Source of the DNA: a virus
DNA length: 32,649 nucleotides
IMG/VR virus record: IMGVR_UViG_3300028274_000028
Span: 1 to 32,649 of that record
Strand: one strand, 5' to 3'
Positions within the stretch are counted from its first letter, which is position 1, and each line of letters starts with the position of its first letter. Positions 12,649 to 21,683 of the stretch are shown in pieces. The position numbers were made by a program, and so were the translations under genes. The notes under the pieces were generated by a model. That model searched no databases and was not told where the DNA came from. It saw only the letters and a program-made list of their open reading frames with translations.

Positions 12649-13014
12649 TTACCACCTTGCTAATTTGCCTCGAACATCTACATGAACAAATCCCTTGTCC
12701 TCATAAACTCCGATGCCACCATTTTGAAAACTATGCACCTGCTTGGCATAGTTAGCTAATTCTTTTGGACTCATTCCACCTACAACTATATCTACCGCTC
12801 TGCCCTCTAAGTGTTGCGACTTCTTACTGCCACCAACTGCTGTGTTATACGATGCGCATCGTACGCCACTGTTGATATGTATCGGTTTACCAACCAAGTC
12901 TCGTAACTCCTGCAATGCAAGGACAAGCTCTGCCCTTAGCGGAGCGTATAGCCCACAGCAAGAACAGGCAAACTCTCTCAAATGAAAGCTCTCTGATACT
13001 TGTTTATTTAGCAT
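12649..13014 (-). CDS. endolysin, peptidase M15-type (D,D/L,D-endopeptidase)
   Basis: 121 residues, single-domain size for phage M15 enzymes. SQHLEGRAVD (66-75) is the S-x-H-x-x-G-x-A-x-D zinc motif (His68, Asp75), and FVHVD (109-113) supplies the third ligand His111. INSGVRC (48-53) is also typical. It would cut peptide cross-links in the host cell wall. Placement ahead of a holin and spanin-like genes argues for a lysis role rather than a tail-tip enzyme. No signal peptide, so export depends on the holin. The start overlaps the preceding gene. Confidence 0.88.
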   Translation of the reverse strand: MLNKQVSESFHLREFACSCCGLYAPLRAELVLALQELRDLVGKPIHINSGVRCASYNTAVGGSKKSQHLEGRAVDIVVGGMSPKELANYAKQVHSFQNGGIGVYEDKGFVHVDVRGKLARW

Positions 13015-13228
13015 GTTCTACTTTGTATCTTGTTTCATATTCAATGCGGAACTCCTCTAGTTTCACAAGTCTCTTATCATGTCGCTCCATTAGGGTTGTC
13101 ATTTGTGCGAGCGTACCCTCTATGCTTTCGCCTCTATATTTCTGGTTAACAAAGAATGTTATCAAAGCTATACCAACTGTGGCTACTGAGATAATTTGTC
13201 CTAAACTAATTTCCATGATAATGTTCAT
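13004..13228 (-). CDS. membrane-anchored coiled-coil protein in the lysis cassette
   Basis: 74 residues: an N-terminal membrane segment (IISVATVGIALITFFV) followed by a heptad-patterned helix (LAQMTTLMERHDKRLVKLEE). AGGA precedes the ATG. It resembles in plan the small membrane proteins (XhlA-like) encoded beside endolysins, so a holin or holin partner is possible. It overlaps the endolysin start by 11 nt. Confidence 0.5.
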   Translation of the reverse strand: MNIIMEISLGQIISVATVGIALITFFVNQKYRGESIEGTLAQMTTLMERHDKRLVKLEEFRIEYETRYKVEHAK

Positions 13229-13244
13229 TTGCTATCCTGTCCCT

Positions 13245-14711
13245 TTAGGTTGTTGGAATAAAGCTCTCTAGCCATGTTGATTCTACTGTCAAATTATTGA
13301 AGTCTGTTGTTCTCTCAATGCACCGCAAGTCATCAATCGTACCTGTACCTGCGTCAAACTCAGTCGTGTATCCTATGTCAAAATCCATACCCATCATGTT
13401 CTGAGTTAATGTCACTCTTTGTTTTGGTCTATTCTCGTAGACAACTCTATCAAGCGCATCATCCACATCGTCCAAGAACCTACACCTGACTATGTCGTTT
13501 TGGATTTCACCTGTAAACGAATCCACCGCATTGTAGTCTGCGTTTTTGTGTCTGAGACCGACAAGCCCGTACTTTTCTATACTGGCATCATTAGAAGAAT
13601 CTCTGGTTGAAGAATGAGTCCACTTGTTAGTACCACTAATGCCAGCAGTGATTCCCTTTTCAGGCACACTACTGAAATCAAAATCCTCAACGGCCGTGTA
13701 CATGTACTTGCCGTCCTTATTGGTATCGGAGGGTACAACATCCTGATACCAGTATATTTCGGCATCCTCGTTGTCGTTGATAACCGTAGGAGCAGCGGAG
13801 CGTCTTGTTATCTTTATTAAATAAGGAGAATATCTTGACATCAAGACATCATTAACAATATGCTCGTTGCTTATCTCGTGCGAGATATTGCCTACGATAT
13901 TTGTTCTTAGCAACTCACAGGTGTTGGGTGCCTTTTGTGTCATGTATGAAAACTGACCGTTTATATTAAAATACAACAGGGGGAAGTTGTCATCATTCCT
14001 CACTATCTCCTTTATTTCCTCAGCTACAGTCTGACCTGATGTTACAGTGTGTCGCAAGCTACTGGTAAGACTAGCATCAAAGCTGTCCGTGTCTATAAAC
14101 GATTCATCAGCACCCTTTTTCATCATAATACTAGCAACAATACTTGCAGCGGATGCGTATCGTGAATCGGTGGCTATATACTCCAAGTAAAAACTTGCCG
14201 TTGAGTTGAAGAAATCTGGAGCATGGAAGTTTTTAGGGAAAACACAATAAGTCCTTACGGCATTGCCCGGAGTATACGCTCCGTCCACAAATGCACTTAC
14301 ATATTGCAATATTTCCCCATCCTCAGACTCAGCTATATCCTCGCTTGCGCTGGGCGGAGATAGCGGTGCAGGTAGATTGTCGTCCATGTCGCTTGTGATA
14401 TATTGGTCTATGGGGTATGTGAAAACATCATCATATGTACTGCTTGCATAGGTTGTTCTTATTCGCCAGCCTCCGTAGTAGACTTCAGGAAAGCCCTTAT
14501 ACGCAAACGGTGTTGCGTATAGGACTTCACCGGGAAACCTAGTGGCGTAAGCAGCTAAACCAATCCAGAGCCGTGACCGCTTGCCTTGATATAAGTCAAC
14601 ATTCGTGTGCTGCGTTGTTCCCCATATAGTATAGAAAGCAAAATCAGCGTATGTAATTGACGGCACAGTTTCTTCAGCTAAATCAGCGACTGTACTCCAT
14701 GTGATTGCCAT
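13245..14711 (-). CDS. tail protein, possibly hub/tip
   Basis: 488 residues; last of the tail genes before lysis, the usual place for tip or hub proteins. The segment AASIVASIMMKKGADESFID (about 190-210), then DNFPLLYFNINGQFSYM resembles a domain seen in siphophage tail-tip proteins, and the C-terminal YENRPKQRVTLTQNMMGMDF is typical of proteins that describe a barrel of tail-hub type. No transmembrane or enzymatic motif. Assignment to a structural role comes from position and composition; the exact part is inferred. Confidence 0.6.
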   Translation of the reverse strand: MAITWSTVADLAEETVPSITYADFAFYTIWGTTQHTNVDLYQGKRSRLWIGLAAYATRFPGEVLYATPFAYKGFPEVYYGGWRIRTTYASSTYDDVFTYPIDQYITSDMDDNLPAPLSPPSASEDIAESEDGEILQYVSAFVDGAYTPGNAVRTYCVFPKNFHAPDFFNSTASFYLEYIATDSRYASAASIVASIMMKKGADESFIDTDSFDASLTSSLRHTVTSGQTVAEEIKEIVRNDDNFPLLYFNINGQFSYMTQKAPNTCELLRTNIVGNISHEISNEHIVNDVLMSRYSPYLIKITRRSAAPTVINDNEDAEIYWYQDVVPSDTNKDGKYMYTAVEDFDFSSVPEKGITAGISGTNKWTHSSTRDSSNDASIEKYGLVGLRHKNADYNAVDSFTGEIQNDIVRCRFLDDVDDALDRVVYENRPKQRVTLTQNMMGMDFDIGYTTEFDAGTGTIDDLRCIERTTDFNNLTVESTWLESFIPTT

Positions 14712-14723
14712 GCCTTAACCTCT

Positions 14724-15710
14724 CTAATCCCAGTTGAACGGGGGTATATTTTTCTTGGCAACCAGTCTGCCATTTAACGGCTTGCCATATAGCGGCTCAG
14801 AGGAGCTTGTCTCTGGATATACAAATATACTTATAGTTGAATCCTTTGATGGGTTGCCATGCGTCCTCATGCCGGTAAATGCAGCGGTTATGGATATACT
14901 GGCAGTGCTTCCCGATGTGTATGACGCAGGGCTGTTCTTGGTGACCATCTTCCATTCATCGGATGCTTCTGACCAATAATCTACCTCCATTATAACCTCA
15001 AAGTCGCCACCGTGAATCAATGCAGCCTTCACATCTAAATCCCACCCAAAGTACCTGAGATAAGCATCGTCCGTATATGTACCGTCTATGGCAATATTCT
15101 CAATATCAACATAAGCCATCTCGTGCAAGTCGTCATCCCAATCTAAAACAGGAAACGATACCACCGTCCTGTCATCGGCAGTTATCTTTCTTTCGAGGGT
15201 ATCAACAGCCACAGGTCTCGCTGTTATTGAGCCAACGGTTTGCTTGAGAGTGCCATCTGCGTGACAAAAACTCTCCACATTGAACCTGGATATTTTACCA
15301 TACCAGTTGGACAGAGATGTATTTGTTCCATCGTCAAGCACAACATAGACCTCATGCCTCAATATGCACTGCTGCGGGTCTGCTTCATACGAGCCGTTGC
15401 GGAAATACCCACCTGCATCACTATTGAATTTGCCGTTAGAGACATCAACTGTGATTGTGTACTCACCTGCATCTAGGTCGCCTAAGTCTCTCAGGGCGAC
15501 ATTGTAGGCAGTCTGCGTCCTCGACCCTGCGTCAATAACGACAGGGGCCACAGCAGACTCTCCACTAGATGATCCTCCATGTATGGCGTTTTCGCTATAG
15601 CCAGAGGCCCAAGTAGGTGCGTTGCTTCCAGGTGTCCAGATAGACCAATATTGCCTAATTGGATTCCCGTTGCTTATTGCGGTTTTTCCTGGTGTCGTCA
15701 GTAATCCCAT
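14724..15710 (-). CDS. minor tail protein
   Basis: 328 residues, strand-rich. The central region WYGKISRFNVESFCHADGTL followed by KQTVGSITARPVAVDTLERK matches the pattern of minor tail proteins in which a beta-barrel is followed by a conserved valley of D-x-L-x-R. Sits between a secreted protein and the 488-residue tail protein. Probably part of the tail tip. The product is not otherwise recognised. Confidence 0.55.
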   Translation of the reverse strand: MGLLTTPGKTAISNGNPIRQYWSIWTPGSNAPTWASGYSENAIHGGSSSGESAVAPVVIDAGSRTQTAYNVALRDLGDLDAGEYTITVDVSNGKFNSDAGGYFRNGSYEADPQQCILRHEVYVVLDDGTNTSLSNWYGKISRFNVESFCHADGTLKQTVGSITARPVAVDTLERKITADDRTVVSFPVLDWDDDLHEMAYVDIENIAIDGTYTDDAYLRYFGWDLDVKAALIHGGDFEVIMEVDYWSEASDEWKMVTKNSPASYTSGSTASISITAAFTGMRTHGNPSKDSTISIFVYPETSSSEPLYGKPLNGRLVAKKNIPPFNWD

Positions 15711-15726
15711 TGTTACCTCGTGTTAT

Positions 15727-16458
15727 TTATTCTACTACCACTGGTACGAATGTGTCTGGCTCTGTTCCTGGATTTACTTGTGGGAAACAATACATAATTT
15801 CTGCATCGGTAGCTGTTGATGCTATCCACGGAAGAAGCCTCATCTCCCAATCATCCCATTCACCAGCAGTGTCAATCGGGACAGTTCCCCAAATACGATA
15901 CCAATCACTGCCCAAGCTCTCGTAAGAGACTGAGCCACCTAGAGCCGTCAATGCTGCGTTCGCCACAACCGTGCTAATCGTCTTTGAAGTACCGCTGCTG
16001 GCGAAATTACAATCTACTCTCAATATCCATGCAGCACCGCCAGTTGCTGAAAACAACTGTATCCTTGTGCCTGCCGGAGTGTTTACGTTTTGGATACAAA
16101 TAGACCAGCAAAGGTCTTCGCCGTCTTCAAGATAACCGTCTGTATGAAGTGCCATCTTTGTAGAATTAGCACCATACTTATATGCAGCAGCACTTGCTGT
16201 TGAATATGTAAAGCCATCCGTGCCACCATCAGAATCTTCTGTACCTAAAGCAACATCTATTGGGGACTGTACAAGCCAGTTTCCATTTCCTTGAACTCCA
16301 CCTGCGGTGCTGGCATTAAAGAGGTTCACGCCAGCGTCTCCCGTAACACCGCCAATCATGCCATCTTCATTATCATCTCCACCCATTGTAAACGGTGTTG
16401 CGTGTTGCCCTATTGACGGCATAGCAATAAGCAACATCAGTAGAACAAAATACTTCAT
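15727..16458 (-). CDS. exported protein with carbohydrate-binding-like domain
   Basis: 243 residues starting with a Sec signal peptide (MKYFVLLMLLIAMPSIG, cleavage near 18). The rest is a beta-sandwich: TKMALHTDGYLEDGEDLCWS, then SLGSDWYRIWGTVPI and CFPQVNPGTEPDTFVPVV, which is the W-Y-R plus Q-x-x-x-G-x-x-x-T-x-F-V-P pattern found in phage-tail carbohydrate-binding modules. A signal peptide on a tail-cluster gene is unusual: the protein may be assembled from the periplasm or may not be a virion part. The ATG overlaps the preceding stop (ATGA). Confidence 0.55.
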   Translation of the reverse strand: MKYFVLLMLLIAMPSIGQHATPFTMGGDDNEDGMIGGVTGDAGVNLFNASTAGGVQGNGNWLVQSPIDVALGTEDSDGGTDGFTYSTASAAAYKYGANSTKMALHTDGYLEDGEDLCWSICIQNVNTPAGTRIQLFSATGGAAWILRVDCNFASSGTSKTISTVVANAALTALGGSVSYESLGSDWYRIWGTVPIDTAGEWDDWEMRLLPWIASTATDAEIMYCFPQVNPGTEPDTFVPVVVE

Positions 16459-16820
16459 CGTGCTGACACCTCAACTTTTGTAGCGTTTGGTCTGGCAATG
16501 TAAATTAAGTCCGTATCAAACGCACCAGTAAATTTGCGTGGTATGCCTGCATAAACTGTGTAAATACTATCACACTCAGCACAGTTGTCTGTGTTATAAT
16601 ATGGGTACTTTTGCTTAAATGTATCCGCAGCGGTGAACTCCCAAAGACTCACAGTAACATCCTCGTCTGGCGCAAACACTTCGATGAAGCTGATATTTCC
16701 CGGTGGTTCTAGTACTACAGCATCCGTGCCACTAGCTTCTGAGTTAATAAACTGTGGTGGCTCTGCAAAAGCACCGACCGCAACAACCAACGCCAATGCC
16801 ATAATTAAAAGTTTTTTCAT
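16455..16820 (-). CDS. small exported protein in the tail cluster
   Basis: 121 residues with a textbook signal peptide (MKKLLIMALALVVAVGAFA, cleavage before EPP). The mature part is strand-rich (ISFIEVFAPDEDVTVSLWEF) with two cysteines (NCAEC) and no recognised family. Encoded just after the 570-residue tail protein and coupled to the next exported protein by ATGA, so the two probably work together. AAGGAG lies before the ATG. Confidence 0.6.
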   Translation of the reverse strand: MKKLLIMALALVVAVGAFAEPPQFINSEASGTDAVVLEPPGNISFIEVFAPDEDVTVSLWEFTAADTFKQKYPYYNTDNCAECDSIYTVYAGIPRKFTGAFDTDLIYIARPNATKVEVSAR

Positions 16821-16822
16821 CT

Positions 16823-18535
16823 CTAATACTCCTTGCTTGTTAAGTCCTCAAGACTTGATTCATAATCCACTTGTTCTAAAACAAGAGTTCCTATCCAGTG
16901 AGTACCACCAGAAGTTGCTCTTGGCGTTGAAGGTATTGAGTCTATTCTAAACACCCTGCCCCTTGCAGGTACAATTACCTCAAGAGAACCAGGGTCTGTT
17001 AATTGTTTATGTAGGTCAGCTACTTCATCAGCAGTCAATTTTTCTCTATCGAGCCTAAAGGTCAGCAGTCCGTGTATGCCCGAACCGCCATAGCTTGTTG
17101 CGTTGCCTATATCTAAATCATCTACCCCTAAGTCACCAAACTCTGCCGAATCCTCTCCTATGTAAGTCCCATTGATGTAGTATTTAATGTCCTTTGTTGA
17201 GTAGACTACGGAGGCGACATTAACTCCACCGAAGTTCAGTAGGTCGTAATCAAAAGACTGGCTCTGATTTTCTGTTCCATCATTCCAAGTCAGAGAAGCA
17301 CTCTCAGCCGACCCCGTATTAACTATATACATCCCACCCCCATCACCTCTAGAAGAAACATCAAATGCCGATATGCGTAAATCGCTCACCCTGTCACTTA
17401 ACCAAAAAGAAGCTGTCTGTGTTCCTGAATCTGGGTATTCAACATCAGTAAGTTTGATTCTTTCTGTCGCCGGTGCTTCGCCAGTCTCGCTCCACTGAGG
17501 AAACGGCTCTGTGTAATTTGAAGCACTATCAGTTATTATTATTGGACCTACCTCTAAAGCACCTACAGCGTCAGCAGATGATGAGTAAATTAAAATATGC
17601 CTATTGGTAGCAACTGTCCAATCAGTGTTAAGGGTTAGGTGTATCGGAGTCCATGAGGATAAATCCATCTCGCCAATGTCAGCGTCAACATAATCAGACG
17701 GTGTTGCTCTTAGTCTCATGCGAGCAAGGGAGGATAGGTTTCCTTTTAACCACACAGTAATACACACTGTACTATCGCCGTCAAATGTCATTCCAGTTGG
17801 TATGGGATAATAGATATACCCGTTGATATTAGGGTCAGCAAAATCATATCTGTAGGAGTGTGGACAATCGGTACAGCCAAAGCCGTCTTCGATATAAGTG
17901 CCTGTTATTGAATAACCACCAGGTATACTCCACCCACTACCGCCACTTACTGGCGTAGCTGGGTTAGCGTGATTCGTGCCAGAGCCATCAGAGAACATCT
18001 GCATTGTTCCAGCAGAAGTCTTAATCTGTCTTGACGCATCATTCTCAAACTTACGCATCATGCCGTCCATAAGATAATCATCCCATACATAATGGGCTTC
18101 GGTATCTGAGTTGGTTTCATCTTGTTCATATCTACCGGTCAAGTCATGCGTAGTTGAGTCGGGAACAGGTCGCCACGCACATTCAGTTTTAGAACCATAG
18201 CCGGGAGTAAACCTGACCTTAGCTCTATCTTGTTTCCACTGGTGCAACTTCCTGCGTGTGTCACCAGTAAGGAAGTCACACTTGAGCGTAATCTTCTGCC
18301 GATGCACTAGGTTGGTACTGCCTCTTGAGCCGTCAATATATTCATACTCATAATCCAAGTCCTCTACACCTTGAGCTGATGGGATAGCACATGGCTCACC
18401 ATTGCCATCAATAAGTTTTATCTCATCGCTGAAACTAGCTTCACTGCTACCTGTGGTATAGTCTAATCCCTCAGAATCTTCTAAAGTCTCAGTTCTCACT
18501 AAGGTAAATAAAGGAGTTGGATTATTAGCACTCAC
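16823..18535 (-). CDS. distal tail-like protein with carbohydrate-binding and LamG-like insertions
   Basis: 570 residues from a GTG that overlaps the tape-measure stop; AGGAG lies upstream. The ends look like a tail protein: the N-terminal 120 residues (KITLKCDFLTGDTRRKLHQW) and the last 60 (GRVFRIDSIPSTPR, then GTLVLEQVDY) suggest one fold split by insertions. Residues about 170-340 resemble a carbohydrate-binding module (YIYYPIPTGMTFDGDSTVCI). Residues about 365-510 resemble a LamG/concanavalin domain (TASFWLSDRVSDLRI, IKYYINGTYIGED, LLTFRLDREKLTADEVADLH). Position right after the tape measure fits a distal tail protein. It is likely to bind host surface glycans. Domain calls are from pattern recognition. 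Confidence 0.65.
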   Translation of the reverse strand: MSANNPTPLFTLVRTETLEDSEGLDYTTGSSEASFSDEIKLIDGNGEPCAIPSAQGVEDLDYEYEYIDGSRGSTNLVHRQKITLKCDFLTGDTRRKLHQWKQDRAKVRFTPGYGSKTECAWRPVPDSTTHDLTGRYEQDETNSDTEAHYVWDDYLMDGMMRKFENDASRQIKTSAGTMQMFSDGSGTNHANPATPVSGGSGWSIPGGYSITGTYIEDGFGCTDCPHSYRYDFADPNINGYIYYPIPTGMTFDGDSTVCITVWLKGNLSSLARMRLRATPSDYVDADIGEMDLSSWTPIHLTLNTDWTVATNRHILIYSSSADAVGALEVGPIIITDSASNYTEPFPQWSETGEAPATERIKLTDVEYPDSGTQTASFWLSDRVSDLRISAFDVSSRGDGGGMYIVNTGSAESASLTWNDGTENQSQSFDYDLLNFGGVNVASVVYSTKDIKYYINGTYIGEDSAEFGDLGVDDLDIGNATSYGGSGIHGLLTFRLDREKLTADEVADLHKQLTDPGSLEVIVPARGRVFRIDSIPSTPRATSGGTHWIGTLVLEQVDYESSLEDLTSKEY

Positions 18536-21500
18536 TACATTACTCTCCTGTTGTATTCTCTTGCCATTCTACTCACTGTCTGTGCCATCTGAACACTGTC
18601 GGTGGCACTTTGTGGTCTTGCTATATTGAAGTTAACCATCATTGGTGAGCCACCGCCAATAGGCTGTATGCCCATAGCTGAACTAGACTCACTTGAAGAA
18701 AGGAATCTCTCTAGGCGTTGCATTGTGTTTCGCCTGATAACACCCTCGCCCGGCATGCCTAGAATAGGAACAGAATCAAGTCCAGCTTGACCCGTACTTG
18801 GAATCATCATTCCAGCAGCAGCTTTAGGTAGACTGCCACCTTTAGCCATCAGTCCAACGCTTTGCCCCCCCACAAGCGACATACCGCTACCGCCAGCACC
18901 AGCTCCTGCACCAGCTCCTGCACCAGCTCCTGCACCACCTGTAAAGATAGCCATGATTGCTCTTATCACCAGCATCTTAACAATAACTCGTGTTAGGTCG
19001 GCAACGATAGCTTTTCCCATTTGAGAAAACGCTTCTTGCATTGTGGCTGCGCCTGTGACAATATCAGCCATAGCATTACCCATGTTATTGCCTATTGAAT
19101 TAGCTGCGTCTTTGCCTAATTTTTCCATGTCGTTAGTGGTTTTTTTTGTTTCCTTCTGCAACCTGAGCTGCAACTCCGCTAGGTAAGCTAACGCCTCGGC
19201 TGGCTCTCCTGAACCCTGAACCATTGCGGTATATAGGTCGTCTAGCTGCATGTTTGTTGCGCCAACACTTAAAGCATACTGCTCCATCTGCGCCCTGAGT
19301 TTAGGGATGTCAACTTCTGGTGTTTTTACAAACCAGTCGCTACCAGCAAGAAGATTGAATTTATCTCGCACAGCGTCCGCTTGCTCCCCTAGTCTTACAA
19401 GGTTAGCTGCCTCTTTATTTTCTTGCTTAGCATCAGCAACTGATTGCGCCATGTCTGCAAGCTGTGCTTTTACGTCATCCCAATCGCCATCTTTTGCTAA
19501 ACCTACAATCTTTGTAAGTGTAACTCCAGGCTCGACTCCTTTGACATTCTTCTCAAATTCCGCTACAGACTTGTTCACCATAGCTACCATCTGCCCAGAC
19601 AGCTCACTAGGCTCGATTCCGCCTTCATCTAAAACGCCATCTTTCCAAACAGCCCTTTTCATATCTATGCCAAGAGCCTTGGCTGCTGTTATTGTCTTCT
19701 CGTTGTTGGCATCAGTGAACCATTGAATAAGCTGTTTCTGTAGCTCGTCTGACGGCAAGGTAGCACCAGATGCCACAATCGCCATAAACTCATCCATATC
19801 ATTATCGAACAGCGTTGTCTGTCCAGCTAGGTCAGATAAGTCAAACCCGAAAGATGGGTCTAATTCTATGCTGGCACTCTTTTTCATGTCGGCTATTAAG
19901 GTATTGAACGCAGCGGTGTATTCTTTTACTGGCTTCTCAGAGCCAACCCACTCCGCATTAAAGTCAGCTATTCTATCTGTCATTCTTTTCATAACAGCTT
20001 CGTCTAATATAGGCTCAGTCTTTCTGTCGCTTAATCTTTTTAGCTGATTGAATAGTTTGACACCTTCTGCCATAAGCCTATTGTATTCTTTGAGAGCTTT
20101 ACTTTGAGCCTCAGACCCAAGCTCTATCCTGTCCTGCCCTCTAACAAAACCAGCAGCAGCACCAGCGTACTTCTTCTCCAATAAAGCCATAGCTGCGCCT
20201 GTAGTGATAGCTACCTTAGCTTTCTCGGCTAGTACCGTAGCGGAGGCTTCTATTGTACTGTTTAGATTAGCAAGTACAAGCTCTGCTGCGAAAGCCCTTG
20301 CACTTAGGCCGCCAAGACCTTTTTCGACTATCTCAAAAGACTTCTCTGCTCCAGACCCAGCACCAAGACCCTTCATTATTTGAAAGTTCTTAATGGTCTG
20401 TTCTTGTTTTTTATTAAACTGGTCTATTGTGCTGGCGACCTCATCAAAGGCACTCTGCATGCTACCTTTTTTATTGCCAAACTCCTCCATAGTTTTTACT
20501 AATAGAGAGGCTCCATCAGATGCTAGAGTGAAAACACCCATCTGCGCCCTGATATTATTAAACAATTTCGCAAGTACCGCTTCACCCTCAGACCCAGCTT
20601 CACCAAGTCTTATCATTGCCTGAGTGAAACCTGCGTCCATTGTGACACCGAGGTCAGCTAGGGCTTTCCCTGTATCACTAGACGGAGAAATAAGAGCCTT
20701 TAATAAAGCCCTTAGAGATGTGGCTGCCTCTGTTGTCTTTAAGCCCTTTGCTGTGAGTATAGACATCGCAGCACCAAGCTCATCAAACGATAAGCCAGCA
20801 ACCTTTGCTATCGGTGTAACTCTACCAATAGAACCAGCAAGCTCAGGCATTGTTGTAATACCAAGTTTGATAGTCTTGAATAGAGTGTCAGCAAATTCCT
20901 CAGCTTCTTCGGCTGACTTGCCGTAAGCTCTCAAGGATTGAACAAGCACCTTTGCAGTTGTTCCAACATCCGATACACCAGCAACCGCAGCCTTGGCAGA
21001 AATCTCTAGTATGTGAGCAGAGTCAGCGGCATCAAGAAAACCACCCGATACAATATCGTACTTAGCTTTTGCCATTGACTCAAAGGTTTGACCAAACTGA
21101 TTCGACAGTTCCATTAGCTGACCAATTAAGGGCAGTCGTGAACCACGCTCTCCAGTGATAGTCCTAATCTCAGCAGCGAGCCTATCGACAGTACCGCCAA
21201 GTTTCTTGGACTCCCTGTGCGCCCTTAACGCCTTGCCAATAATTATATCAAACGCTTGCTTGGCAATTAAACCGAGAACAACAAATCCTGCCCTTGTGCG
21301 CAGGAGGCTGACCATCATTCCGCCAAGACCCTTAGAGCCTTTGTCTGCTCCCTTTTTTATCTTCTTGCCAGCGTCAGCACCTTTTTTGCCCATGTTGTTT
21401 AATGAAGTTGATGCTTTCTTGGTAGACGCATTAAGCCTCTGCGTATTCTTTTCAGCAGCTTTTAGTTGCTTATTGAATGTGCCGAACATACGGTTAAGGT

Positions 21501-21549
21501 CTTTGGCATTAACCTTTATGCTGATTTCTGCTTTTTTACTGCCAGCCAT
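18535..21549 (-). CDS. tape measure protein
   Basis: 1004 residues, the longest product here. The N-terminus is coiled-coil-like (AAEKNTQRLNASTKKASTSL). Residues about 130-360 contain the TP901-type core (ISAKAAVAGVSDVGTTAKVL, GITTMPELAGSIGRVTPIAK, then GLSFDELGAAMSILTAKGLK). Hydrophobic segments occur near 85-105 (AGFVVLGLIAKQAFDIIIG) and 870-890, followed by a Gly-Ala run (AGAGAGAGAGAGG) encoded by a 12-bp DNA repeat. Tape measure proteins fill the tail tube, set its length and help DNA enter the cell. At roughly 0.15 nm per residue a tail of about 150 nm would be expected (inference). Confidence 0.95.
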   Translation of the reverse strand: MAGSKKAEISIKVNAKDLNRMFGTFNKQLKAAEKNTQRLNASTKKASTSLNNMGKKGADAGKKIKKGADKGSKGLGGMMVSLLRTRAGFVVLGLIAKQAFDIIIGKALRAHRESKKLGGTVDRLAAEIRTITGERGSRLPLIGQLMELSNQFGQTFESMAKAKYDIVSGGFLDAADSAHILEISAKAAVAGVSDVGTTAKVLVQSLRAYGKSAEEAEEFADTLFKTIKLGITTMPELAGSIGRVTPIAKVAGLSFDELGAAMSILTAKGLKTTEAATSLRALLKALISPSSDTGKALADLGVTMDAGFTQAMIRLGEAGSEGEAVLAKLFNNIRAQMGVFTLASDGASLLVKTMEEFGNKKGSMQSAFDEVASTIDQFNKKQEQTIKNFQIMKGLGAGSGAEKSFEIVEKGLGGLSARAFAAELVLANLNSTIEASATVLAEKAKVAITTGAAMALLEKKYAGAAAGFVRGQDRIELGSEAQSKALKEYNRLMAEGVKLFNQLKRLSDRKTEPILDEAVMKRMTDRIADFNAEWVGSEKPVKEYTAAFNTLIADMKKSASIELDPSFGFDLSDLAGQTTLFDNDMDEFMAIVASGATLPSDELQKQLIQWFTDANNEKTITAAKALGIDMKRAVWKDGVLDEGGIEPSELSGQMVAMVNKSVAEFEKNVKGVEPGVTLTKIVGLAKDGDWDDVKAQLADMAQSVADAKQENKEAANLVRLGEQADAVRDKFNLLAGSDWFVKTPEVDIPKLRAQMEQYALSVGATNMQLDDLYTAMVQGSGEPAEALAYLAELQLRLQKETKKTTNDMEKLGKDAANSIGNNMGNAMADIVTGAATMQEAFSQMGKAIVADLTRVIVKMLVIRAIMAIFTGGAGAGAGAGAGAGAGGSGMSLVGGQSVGLMAKGGSLPKAAAGMMIPSTGQAGLDSVPILGMPGEGVIRRNTMQRLERFLSSSESSSAMGIQPIGGGSPMMVNFNIARPQSATDSVQMAQTVSRMAREYNRRVM
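18901..18936. repeat. 12-bp tandem repeat in tape measure gene
   Basis: Three copies of AGCTCCTGCACC, each encoding Gly-Ala-Gly-Ala on the - strand. Such repeats can change copy number by slippage while keeping frame. Confidence 0.8.
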
Positions 21550-21554
21550 TGTTC

Positions 21555-21683
21555 CTACTTCGCTGAGGCTTTTGCTATAACCTCATAATTAAATGCCAAT
21601 TCTACCGGGTCTAGTTTTACTAACGCACTAGGCAGACAGCTGTATCTCTGAGCAATCGCATCTAGTATCTCAGCGGTTTTCAT
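21555..21683 (-). CDS. tail assembly chaperone, T-like small ORF
   Basis: 42 residues (begins MKTAEILDAIAQRYSCLPSA, then LVKLDPVELAFNYEVIAKAS) encoded between the G-like chaperone and the tape measure. The final helix with F-N-Y-E is typical of the second tail chaperone. Its ATG overlaps the G-like stop (ATGA), so it is in the -1 frame relative to that gene, exactly the register that lambda-type G/GT frameshifting uses. No canonical slippery heptamer is evident, so re-initiation may replace the frameshift here. Confidence 0.75.
   Translation of the reverse strand: MKTAEILDAIAQRYSCLPSALVKLDPVELAFNYEVIAKASAK

Noticed and set aside
12649-13014. Bacterial D-Ala-D-Ala carboxypeptidase carried as cargo
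   Set aside because: Small single-domain size and position between a membrane protein and a holin point to a phage endolysin.
19250-19726. 158-codon open frame on the + strand inside the tape measure gene
   Set aside because: Antisense shadow of a strongly supported gene, with serine/leucine-rich composition and no ribosome binding site.
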